Assembly (NCBI GenBank): GCA_963739985.1
Contig: CAVUCE010000022.1
Location: 186,001 to 250,000, forward strand
Length of the DNA: 64,000 nucleotides
Reading direction: 5' to 3'
DNA from: CAVUCE01 sp963739985
GTDB lineage: Bacteria; Bacteroidota; Ignavibacteria; Ignavibacteriales; Ignavibacteriaceae
Shown here: positions 57,197-64,000 of the stretch, one piece after another
How positions within the stretch are numbered: the first letter of the stretch is position 1
Layout of the letters: every line of letters starts with the position of its first letter
Program-made: the position numbers and the translations under genes
Notes under the pieces: model-generated
Databases searched by the model: none
Told to the model about the DNA's origin: nothing
Seen by the model: only the letters and a program-made list of their open reading frames with translations

Positions 57197-57643
57197 TTAG
57201 TTGATACTTCTCGGAGGTGGTTCATTTATTACCGCCCAAAACAGTCCAATTTCTTTAACTGCTTTTATGAAATCCTGAAAGTTTACCGGTTTAACAACAT
57301 AGGCGTTAACACCAAGGCTATAACTTTCAATTAAGTCACATTCTTCCCTGGATGAAGTTAGCATAACAACAGGAATGTTCTTTAGATTTTCATCATTCTT
57401 TATTATTCTTAAAACCTCAAGACCGCTTATCTTCGGCATTTTAATATCCAATAATATAACTATTGGATTACCGGTATCTCTGGAAGCAAAGCTTCCTTTT
57501 TTGAATAGGTAATCGAGCGCTTCTTCACCATCTCTGGCAACGTTAACTTCATTTCCGAGATTATTTTCGTTTAGAGCTGAAATTGTGAGCTCAACATCGT
57601 TAGGATCATCTTCTACCAAAAGGATTTTTTTTACGCTGCTCAT
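57197..57643 (-). CDS. Rcp1-type single-domain response regulator
   Basis: 148 residues, one receiver domain: acidic residues in LLVEDDPNDVE, acceptor Asp66 (ILLDIKMPKISG), Thr/Ser in VMLTSSREE and Lys in VVKPV. The long beta3-beta4 region and the EDDPNDVELT start are typical of Rcp1/phytochrome-partner regulators. There is no DNA-binding domain, so it passes signals by phosphotransfer. It is the first gene of a two-gene unit with the hybrid kinase and lies near the PAS/GAF protein. Confidence 0.92.
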   Translation of the reverse strand: MSSVKKILLVEDDPNDVELTISALNENNLGNEVNVARDGEEALDYLFKKGSFASRDTGNPIVILLDIKMPKISGLEVLRIIKNDENLKNIPVVMLTSSREECDLIESYSLGVNAYVVKPVNFQDFIKAVKEIGLFWAVINEPPPRSIN

Positions 57644-57854
57644 TATTTACCTTTCTAAGTATATCGATTATTAAGATCAATAAATCAAAGATAATAATTT
57701 TTGATTTTGCTCAACTATTTTTGATAAAATTAGTTCAAGGCAATAGTGAATTACTGCATAATTAAACTATTGGACTGAATTAATACGATATTTTATTTGA
57801 TCAGTTTCTTTTAAATATTTTAACGATTCATGTATAAAATCAATGAAGATAATT

Positions 57855-60080
57855 TTATTTTAAAATTTCTAAGCTACTTGAAATAATATTAGCCATGGCT
57901 TGTAAAAAATGAGCATCTTCTTTTGAGAAATTTCTTCTTGCTTTAGTAACCACGCTTAATGTTCCAAAAGGTTTGTCGCGACCAATTATTACTACGCTTA
58001 TTCCGGAAACTATCCCTTCCTCATAAAGATACTCTGAACCTTTAAATCGAGTTTCCTTATCAAGATTCTTAACAATTATAGGTTCCTTAGAGTTCAACGC
58101 AAAACCTGCTTGATAACTTTTTTCGGCACTTACTTTAGCCTGATTAATCAATTTTTGATCCCAGCCTAAAGCTGCTCTTAATATTAGTTGATTCTCATTA
58201 GGTAAAAATTCAAGCAGACTTATATATTCTATTTTTAATGTATCCGATATTTTATGAATTGCAAAATCAAATAATGAAGTTTGGTCCACACCAGTCAACG
58301 CAAATTGTCCAAATTCAGAAATTGCAGCTTGCTGATTAATTTTTTCAATTATTTTATCTTCGTATTCTTTTCTCGTAGTGATATCTCTAATTATTTCTAT
58401 AAAGGCTTTAGGGTGTTGTTTAGGATCCAGCACAATTGATGTATTTATTTCGGCTTGAAACTTTATACCGTCTTTCTTAATCAAAGTATATTCTACATCT
58501 CGAGTTTTGCCTAATTCAATGGTTGCATTTTCAATATGTATTGCTTTCTGCTGATCTTCATCTGCAATAAAAGCATAAAAATTCTTATTTATTAAAGATT
58601 CGTAATTCTTAAAGCCGAAAAGTTCTGCTGCCTGATTATTACAGAATAAAATTCGACCTCCTAAATCCGTAAGGGTAATTGCATCAGGTGAAGTTTCAAC
58701 GAGGGTTTGATAAAGTCCTTGGCTTTCAGCTAACAAGGGCTGAGTTTTTTTATGCTCAATAAACTCAGCAATTTGAGTACTTAGTGCCTCAAGCATTTTT
58801 AACAATTCAGTATCGGGTTCTCGCTTTTCTTGTTTGTAAAAACTAAAAACACCAAGTACTTTGTTTCTTGATATAATTGGAAATGAAAGTGCTGAGTTTA
58901 ATTTTAAATCTGCGGCTAACACGGATCTCGGAAAGAATTGCTCAGTTACGACATTGGAACTCCACAACATTTGTTTTTTTTCCCAAACTTTGCCTTGCAG
59001 ACTTACACCAACACCAAATTTACATTTTGTACTTGTGTCTAAAAATTCTTTTGCATCAATCAATGGATTTGCCCAGGCTCCTTCTAATTCGAGTAAACCA
59101 CTTAGTTCATTAACAAGCCATAGCTCACCAATTTGCCATCCTAACGCATCACAAATTTTATTTAATATTTTAGGACAAGCTTCCTTTATTGTTTCAATTT
59201 CGGAAAGAATCTTTACTATTTCGAATTGTGATTCCAGTCTTTGCTCGTAGGTTTTTCTTTCAGTTATATCCTGGCTGATTCCCCTTAATTTATATGCATT
59301 TCCTTTATCATCGACAAATGCCTCGCCTCTAACAAAAATAGATTTTAATACATGGTTTGGTAGAACAAGTCGATAATCGAACTCGAATGGGAGCTGATCA
59401 AAAACTGCATTCTGAATTTGTAAATTTAATTTTTCTTTGTCCTCCGGATAAACTAATTTCATAAAATTTTCTAGAGTTAAATTCTCTTCAGGATATTCTA
59501 TATCCAGATTTTTGGCGAGATCATCCGAAAATGTAAAACGATCTTTAATAATATCCCATTCCCAATAACCAAGTTTAGCTATCTGATGTGCTTCTTTCAG
59601 TTGCTTTTCTTTTTCTTTTTTTTCATTCTCAAATTTTTTCCGCTCACTAATATCTCTTGCTATCGAAGAAGCTTCAACAATTTTTCCGGATTTATCATTA
59701 ATTGGTGAAACTGAAATGGATACCTCTAAGTTAGCTCCGGATTTATGAAGCCTTACAGTTTCGTAATGATTTATTCTAATTCCATTTTTAAGTTTGTCTA
59801 ATATCTTATTTGATTCTTGCTGGTTATCTTTAGTAAAAAGAACCGAAATATTTCTCCCCACTATTTCTCCGGCAGAATAACCATATAATATTTCTGCGCT
59901 TTTATTCCAAGCCGTAATTTTTCCTTCTAAATCTTTAATTATTATTGCGTCGTCAGAAGATTCAAATAATGCAGAAAAGCGGTTGTATAGAGATGAGCTT
60001 TTATTAAAATAACTTTTAATTTCTCCCGGGTGAGATAAATCTTTACCTTCAGAGTCGAATAAAAGTTCTTCCTCGGGCAT
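57855..60080 (-). CDS. PAS/GAF sensor protein without an output domain
   Basis: 741 residues. The layout is PAS (about 32-150), PAS_3 (about 165-280), GAF (about 290-440), PAS (about 455-575), GAF (about 590-738), and it ends directly after the last GAF. No HisKA, HATPase, GGDEF or DNA-binding domain is present. The start is firm: GGAGGAGAAA stands before the ATG. In this family such proteins normally carry a C-terminal kinase; here the next genes downstream are the Rcp1-type receiver and the hybrid kinase, so it may act in trans. No transmembrane segment is present. Confidence 0.88.
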   Translation of the reverse strand: MPEEELLFDSEGKDLSHPGEIKSYFNKSSSLYNRFSALFESSDDAIIIKDLEGKITAWNKSAEILYGYSAGEIVGRNISVLFTKDNQQESNKILDKLKNGIRINHYETVRLHKSGANLEVSISVSPINDKSGKIVEASSIARDISERKKFENEKKEKEKQLKEAHQIAKLGYWEWDIIKDRFTFSDDLAKNLDIEYPEENLTLENFMKLVYPEDKEKLNLQIQNAVFDQLPFEFDYRLVLPNHVLKSIFVRGEAFVDDKGNAYKLRGISQDITERKTYEQRLESQFEIVKILSEIETIKEACPKILNKICDALGWQIGELWLVNELSGLLELEGAWANPLIDAKEFLDTSTKCKFGVGVSLQGKVWEKKQMLWSSNVVTEQFFPRSVLAADLKLNSALSFPIISRNKVLGVFSFYKQEKREPDTELLKMLEALSTQIAEFIEHKKTQPLLAESQGLYQTLVETSPDAITLTDLGGRILFCNNQAAELFGFKNYESLINKNFYAFIADEDQQKAIHIENATIELGKTRDVEYTLIKKDGIKFQAEINTSIVLDPKQHPKAFIEIIRDITTRKEYEDKIIEKINQQAAISEFGQFALTGVDQTSLFDFAIHKISDTLKIEYISLLEFLPNENQLILRAALGWDQKLINQAKVSAEKSYQAGFALNSKEPIIVKNLDKETRFKGSEYLYEEGIVSGISVVIIGRDKPFGTLSVVTKARRNFSKEDAHFLQAMANIISSSLEILK

Positions 60081-60118
60081 TTTCTCCTCCTTTTCCTTTA
60101 ATAATGAAAAGGATAAAA

Positions 60119-61003
60119 TTAGTTTGTTAAATAATCATAAATCATTTTTGAAACATCGGCTTCAATTTTTTGTCCGGCTTTCATATCCTCTAGATTCTTA
60201 GCCAAAATTACTAAAATATATTTTCTTCCATCAGGTAAATAAACAATTCCTGAATCATGTTCAACTCCGTCTATAGAACCGGTTTTGTGAGCAACTTTTA
60301 CATTTTTAGGTAATTCAGCTGGAATTCTACTGTTAAACTTTTGTTGGAGTAATATGTTAACCATTTCAGTACAAGCTTTTGGGGAGACAACTTCACCCAA
60401 AGCAATTTTTTCAAATATTACCATTAAATCATATGCAGTAGTAGTATTGTTCATTCCCAAATTAAATGCTTTTATGTCCTCAACTCCGCGTAATACTCTA
60501 ATATCATTTGCTCCTATATCTTTCATGGTTTTCATCACATTTTTAGCACCAACTTTATCAATAAGTATATTTGTCGCAAGATTACTACTTACTGTTATCA
60601 TTTCATGAACAAGTTGTCCGATTGTTCTTTTTTTACCGATATAATTATAAAGGCCTTCGCCGCTGTCTTCCGTTATGCTCATTGAATACTCCGAGCTATC
60701 CACAATACTCTTGAATTTATTTTCTACACGAACCGAATCATCCAAACTAAACTTTCCTTCTGCGGCTTGTTTAAAAACTTCTATCATAACAGGAGTCTTC
60801 ATTGTACTAGCAGCATGAAAGTCTTCTTTTGCATTTATTAAGATTTCTTGCTCATTGCTATTTAAGAGTTTAAAAGCCAAAGCAAAATCACCTTTTGTTG
60901 TGCTAAATTCATTTATAATATTTTGTTTCAAATCGGATAGTTTACTTTGCGGCATGGTTACGCTTCCCAGAATAAATAAAAATAGAATTATTTTAGTTTT
61001 CAT
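60119..61003 (-). CDS. Class A beta-lactamase-like serine hydrolase
   Basis: 294 residues with a signal peptide (about 1-17). The nucleophile motif is STMK (Ser66, Lys69), the second motif is SSN in VSSNLATN (SDN in classical enzymes), and the third is KTGS. In the omega-loop region there is RGVEDIKAFN, where the Glu probably takes the place of Glu166. The protein is periplasmic. It may hydrolyse beta-lactams, but this branch also includes enzymes of untested activity. It stands alone beside the sensor gene with no resistance or regulator gene next to it, so resistance is not implied. Confidence 0.82.
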   Translation of the reverse strand: MKTKIILFLFILGSVTMPQSKLSDLKQNIINEFSTTKGDFALAFKLLNSNEQEILINAKEDFHAASTMKTPVMIEVFKQAAEGKFSLDDSVRVENKFKSIVDSSEYSMSITEDSGEGLYNYIGKKRTIGQLVHEMITVSSNLATNILIDKVGAKNVMKTMKDIGANDIRVLRGVEDIKAFNLGMNNTTTAYDLMVIFEKIALGEVVSPKACTEMVNILLQQKFNSRIPAELPKNVKVAHKTGSIDGVEHDSGIVYLPDGRKYILVILAKNLEDMKAGQKIEADVSKMIYDYLTN

Positions 61004-61313
61004 AGATTATCAAAGTATTATTTACTTAATGGTTGATGATTTTTAAACAAAAAAAACTAACTTTTCATTTCTCAATGTTAATATCTTAATTTGCGTTCAT
61101 GAAAAATCTCTTAGTTTTAAATTAAAATTCAACATTATATCCTTAATTTAAATAATATTTAGTAAAGAATAATCAATTTGCAATATTTAAAGTCGGAACA
61201 TCCTTTTTTTATAAATTCCTAGATTTAATTGATGTACGTGAAACAATATATTTTATAATTCGTCAAAATTCTGTAATTTCTCTTCGCTAATAATAAAATT
61301 CGGTATTCTTAAA
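61004..61313. other. Divergent AT-rich spacer
   Basis: 310 bases between the beta-lactamase-like gene (minus) and the small secreted-protein gene (plus). No gene or hairpin found. Confidence 0.45.
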
Positions 61314-61769
61314 ATGAAAAATATCTGCACTATTGTTTTTATAATATTTCTTACGATGATTACTTCAATTCAAGCGCAATCCCAAACGGAAACCCACAGA
61401 TGGAAACCTTTGATAATTAATGAAAAACAGAGAATATGGTACGATGCTTCGCAGACCGATACGGTTTCGGGAAACAAATTTAATGTTTGGCTGCTGGAAA
61501 TGCACAAACCTCCGCTTGAATTTTCGGAAATACCGGACAAAATTTATCGATCGATGACTTTATATTCTATCGATTTAAATACTGCCAAGTATGGAATACT
61601 TCAAGTGAGATATTATAATGTTACAAATAAAGAACTTTACAAATTTGATTATCATAATGAAGATTTACCCGACAATATAAAATACACATATCCCATTATG
61701 GAAAATTCTTTTATGCACAAATTAATTCAAAAAGTTTTTGGTAATAAAACAGAGGAAAGTGATAATTGA
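61314..61769 (+). CDS. Small secreted protein of unknown function
   Basis: 151 residues with a signal peptide (about 1-21, ending IQAQ). The mature part is beta-rich (WKPLIINEKQRIWYDASQTDTVSGNKFNVWLLEMH ... YSIDLNTAKYGILQVRYYN) and resembles the surface-adhesin-E-like small domain found in many secreted proteins, but I cannot assign it firmly. It probably lies in the periplasm or outer layers. Its stop overlaps the TTG start of the SET-domain gene, so the two are translated together. Confidence 0.75.
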   Translation: MKNICTIVFIIFLTMITSIQAQSQTETHRWKPLIINEKQRIWYDASQTDTVSGNKFNVWLLEMHKPPLEFSEIPDKIYRSMTLYSIDLNTAKYGILQVRYYNVTNKELYKFDYHNEDLPDNIKYTYPIMENSFMHKLIQKVFGNKTEESDN

Positions 61770-62167
61770 CAAAGTTAAAAAAAGAAAAAGATTTTGAAAA
61801 TTTCGTTGTAGTAAAATCATCGGATATTCATGGTAAAGGGATTTTTACTAAAACAGATATTCCCGAAGGCTCTCCGATCATGGTTATTAAAGGTGAAGTT
61901 ATTTCAGGAGATGAGTGTGAAAGACGGGAAGAAGAAGAAGATAATGTTTACATTTTTTGGAACGGCGATACTTATATAGATACTGCAATGACCAAAAAGA
62001 TAAAATACATTAACCATGATTGTGATTTTAACTGTGATGTTGTTGAGCGAGATGAAGAGAGTTTACGTTTAATTGCTTACCGGGATATTAAAGCAGGTGA
62101 AGAATTAACAATCGATTATGGTTATGATGAGATTTATGAATATTGCCAGTGCTCTTTATGCGCTTAG
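61766..62167 (+). CDS. Small SET-domain protein (lysine methyltransferase fold)
   Basis: 133 residues, started at a TTG that overlaps the preceding stop (TTGA), with GAGGAAAG a few bases before. It is a complete minimal SET domain: N-terminal VVKSSDIHGKGIFTKTDIPEGSPIMVIKGE (SAM-binding GKG), the NHDCDFNCDV core (N/H motif) and the C-terminal AGEELTIDYGYDE (ELTIDYG catalytic Tyr). CQCSLC after it resembles the post-SET zinc residues. It would methylate a protein lysine, perhaps a ribosomal or other small basic protein; the target is unknown. SET genes in bacteria are scattered and often acquired. Confidence 0.88.
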   Translation: MTKLKKEKDFENFVVVKSSDIHGKGIFTKTDIPEGSPIMVIKGEVISGDECERREEEEDNVYIFWNGDTYIDTAMTKKIKYINHDCDFNCDVVERDEESLRLIAYRDIKAGEELTIDYGYDEIYEYCQCSLCA

Positions 62168-62176
62168 TTGAAATCT

Positions 62177-62208
62177 GCTGACTTCACTAAAAAAGTAATG
62201 AAGTCAGC
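62177..62208. terminator. Bidirectional hairpin terminator
   Basis: GCTGACTTCA (62177-62186) pairs perfectly with TGAAGTCAGC (62199-62208), loop 12, between the convergent SET gene and pepD. Confidence 0.8.
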
Positions 62209-62219
62209 GCGATTAAAAT

Positions 62220-63692
62220 TTAATTTTTATTTTGATCTGCAACAGCTTTCAAAATTCCTTTTAACAAATCATAGAATTTTTCTACTGTTTTTATATTTAC
62301 TCGTTCATCCGGTGAATGAGCGCCTTGAATTGTAGGACCAAATGAAACCATATCTAAACCGGGATTTTTATCACCGAGAATTCCGCATTCTAAACCAGCG
62401 TGGATTGCTTTAATTTCAGGTCCTTTACCGTACTGTTCATTAAATACTTGCTTAGATAGTTCTAAGATTTTAGAATCAAGATCAGGTTTCCATCCCGGAT
62501 AGCCATCTCCGGTTTTTACTTCTCCGCCAGCAAGATTAAAAATTGCCGCGACACTTTGAGAAATATATTTTTTGGCGCTTTCAATAGAACTTCTTTGGCT
62601 TGTTCCGATTCTCACAATTTTGTCTTCAGTAAAAATGGTAGCCACATTAGTAGATGTTTCAACTAATCCCGGAATATCCTGACTCATATTGATAACACCA
62701 TGCGGAAGTGCTAAAATTGTATTTACAAGTTTTGTTGAAAATTGTTTTGTAAACACTTGTGAAGCATCTGAGTCCGTTTTCTTAAATTCAACTTTTACTC
62801 CAGAGTCAGAAGTCTTTAATTCGTTTGAGATATTACTTTCAAAATTTTTTGTTATTTTTTTAATGTTTTCAACATCAGAATCGCTTATATGTATAATAGC
62901 TTCTGCTTCTCTTGGAATAGCGTTTCTTTTACTTCCGCCATCAATTCTGGAGACAAAATAATTTACACCTTCAAAAGATTTTAATACTCTTGCTAATATT
63001 TTAATTCCGTTTCCACGTCCCTGAGATATATCCAAACCGGAATGACCACCTTTCAATCCGGTAATCAAAACTTCATACGTTGATAATTTTGGATCAACTT
63101 TTTCTGTCTCTTTTTCAAAAACAGCAACTGTGTCCAAACCGCCTGAACAGCCTACATAAAAGGCTCCGTCTTCTTCAGAGTCTAAATTCAACAAAATTTT
63201 TCCGGTAATAAATCCGGATTCTAAATTGTTAGCACCTGTTAATCCTGTTTCTTCATCAACTGTCATTAGTATTTCAAGGGGACCATGAACAGAATCTTTA
63301 TCAGTAATAATCGCTAAAGAAGCAGCAACTCCAATGCCATTATCGCTTCCAAGTGTTGTTCCGTCCGCTTTTATCCATTCACCGTCTTTAATTAATTTTA
63401 TGGGATCATTATCAAAATCGTGCTTCGTTCCTTTATTTTTTTCACAAACCATATCTACATGTCCCTGAAGAACTACAGTTGGAGAAGTTTCATATCCTTT
63501 AGTTGCGGGAACAGAGACTACAATATTGCCAACTTTATCTTCTTTGTATTCAAGATTTAATTCTTTAATAAGATTTCGCATATGCTCGAGTATTTTGCCT
63601 TCCTTTTTTGAAGGGCGCGGAACTTGAGCAATTTCGTAAAATCTTTGCCACAATATTTCTGGCTCTAAACCTTTAACAGCACTATCTGACAT
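62220..63692 (-). CDS. pepD: Aminoacyl-histidine dipeptidase (M20, Xaa-His dipeptidase)
   Basis: I choose the ATG at 63692: GGAGGAG stands five bases before it, and an upstream in-frame ATG at 63704 would place that site inside the gene. The protein has 490 residues. Metal-site motifs are VVLQGHVDMVCEKN (about 75), GSDNGIGVAA (about 115), MTVDEETGLTGA (about 145) and the HAGLECG region near the C-terminus. It cleaves dipeptides with a C-terminal His (carnosine-type) and other dipeptides in the cytoplasm, with Zn or Co bound. Normal length for the family. Confidence 0.92.
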   Translation of the reverse strand: MSDSAVKGLEPEILWQRFYEIAQVPRPSKKEGKILEHMRNLIKELNLEYKEDKVGNIVVSVPATKGYETSPTVVLQGHVDMVCEKNKGTKHDFDNDPIKLIKDGEWIKADGTTLGSDNGIGVAASLAIITDKDSVHGPLEILMTVDEETGLTGANNLESGFITGKILLNLDSEEDGAFYVGCSGGLDTVAVFEKETEKVDPKLSTYEVLITGLKGGHSGLDISQGRGNGIKILARVLKSFEGVNYFVSRIDGGSKRNAIPREAEAIIHISDSDVENIKKITKNFESNISNELKTSDSGVKVEFKKTDSDASQVFTKQFSTKLVNTILALPHGVINMSQDIPGLVETSTNVATIFTEDKIVRIGTSQRSSIESAKKYISQSVAAIFNLAGGEVKTGDGYPGWKPDLDSKILELSKQVFNEQYGKGPEIKAIHAGLECGILGDKNPGLDMVSFGPTIQGAHSPDERVNIKTVEKFYDLLKGILKAVADQNKN

Positions 63693-63738
63693 AATCTCCT
63701 CCATAGAATTTAAAATTAATTATGTTCAAAACTTTTGG

Positions 63739-64000
63739 TTATTGAACTGCTTCAGCCTCTTTTTTAGCGGCTAATCTAGCATTTTTTCTATCCATCTCTG
63801 TTAGATATTTTTTTCTTATTCTTAAGTTCTCAGGTGTTACTTCAACATATTCGTCGTCTGTAATCCATTCAATGCCTTGTTCTAATGTGAGAACTGTTGG
63901 TGGTTCGAGTCTAATAGCTTCGTCAGCTCCGGAAGAACGCATATTACTTAACTGTTTTGTTTTGGTAACGTTTACTTGCATATCATTATTTCTTGAATTC
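63739..64000 (-). CDS. typA: 3' end of GTPase TypA/BipA, start beyond the window
   Basis: The reading frame continues unbroken to the right edge, reading NSRNNDMQVNVTKTKQLSNM, then RSSGADEAIRLEPPTVLTLE and VEVTPENLRIRKKYL. This is the conserved C-terminal region of TypA/BipA, a ribosome-binding translational GTPase involved in stress and low-temperature growth. Only 87 codons are inside the window; an internal ATG at 63981 should not be taken as the start. It is followed leftward by pepD (about 46-bp gap). Confidence 0.88.
   Translation of the reverse strand, partial: NSRNNDMQVNVTKTKQLSNMRSSGADEAIRLEPPTVLTLEQGIEWITDDEYVEVTPENLRIRKKYLTEMDRKNARLAAKKEAEAVQ

Noticed and set aside
54531..60080. 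A phytochrome-type light sensor partnered with the Rcp1-like regulator
   Set aside because: No PHY domain or bilin-binding Cys context is visible in the neighbouring PAS/GAF protein; the GAF domains look like general signal domains.
63739..63981. A stand-alone 80-residue protein at the right edge
   Set aside because: The frame continues unbroken to base 64000 and matches the C-terminus of TypA, so it is the end of a larger gene.
1..64000. tRNA, rRNA, CRISPR, insertion-sequence or phage genes
   Set aside because: None could be recognised; no transposase, integrase, cas gene or regular spacer repeats were seen. Short tRNA genes are difficult to exclude by eye.

Overview
The window looks like chromosome from a member of the Ignavibacteria (Bacteroidota/Chlorobiota side; Melioribacter/Ignavibacterium-like). 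The basis is low GC over most of its length, secreted proteins ending in the type IX secretion sorting domain that starts NYPNPFNP, a DUF3078 outer-membrane protein, dockerin-like tails, and many PAS/GAF sensor proteins. The genus is an inference. I saw no rRNA, tRNA, CRISPR array, insertion sequence or prophage.

Region 1 (1-17 kb, all genes on the minus strand) is an accessory energy-stress and metal island whose GC is patchy and often clearly higher than in the rest. It holds a receiver-PAS protein running off the left edge (its receiver has Asn where the phospho-acceptor Asp should be), a tetraheme cytochrome c, a plasma-membrane-type H+-ATPase, a copper operon (Met-rich lipoprotein, SHOCT peptide, DUF302 protein, CopB ATPase), and a long operon with a ferritin-like protein, acetate kinase, PRC-barrel protein, YihY membrane protein, phosphoketolase and a ribosome hibernation factor. 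Truncated pieces of an alpha-glucan phosphorylase and a sugar transporter lie inside that operon. Four transcription units in the island carry the same roughly 37-bp upstream box ending at a -35-like hexamer, with a plausible -10 17 bp further on. This looks like an unnamed regulon and is the most interesting thing in the window.

Region 2 (17-34.7 kb) is typical Ignavibacteria chromosome: two adjacent T9SS-secreted genes (a BNR-repeat protein and an endonuclease I), each broken by one frameshift, a 7TM-type histidine kinase, a metallo-beta-lactamase-fold hydrolase, a GT87-like membrane glycosyltransferase, a DUF3857/transglutaminase/TPR protein and a large BNR/sortilin-like protein.

Region 3 (34.7-50.8 kb) has a three-subunit Tat-exported molybdenum hydroxylase (35-38.6 kb). 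Its likely maturation genes (MocA-type nucleotidyltransferase, XdhC, a MoaD-like protein without the terminal Gly-Gly) sit about 9 kb away, next to a carbamate-kinase-like gene. Between and around them are a polysaccharide deacetylase, an oxidoreductase, an RsbRD_N-like protein, a HAD phosphatase, DUF493, DUF3078, a TPR protein, a trypsin-like lipoprotein and a nitroreductase.

Region 4 (50.8-64 kb) holds a new 43-residue membrane peptide gene, a tricorn/TolB-like S41 protease, a three-gene sensory cluster (REC-PAS-kinase, Rcp1-type receiver, PAS/GAF protein with no output domain), a class A beta-lactamase-like protein, a coupled pair ending in a small SET-domain protein, the dipeptidase PepD, and the 3' end of typA/bipA running off the right edge. 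Most convergent gene pairs are separated by clear hairpin terminators.
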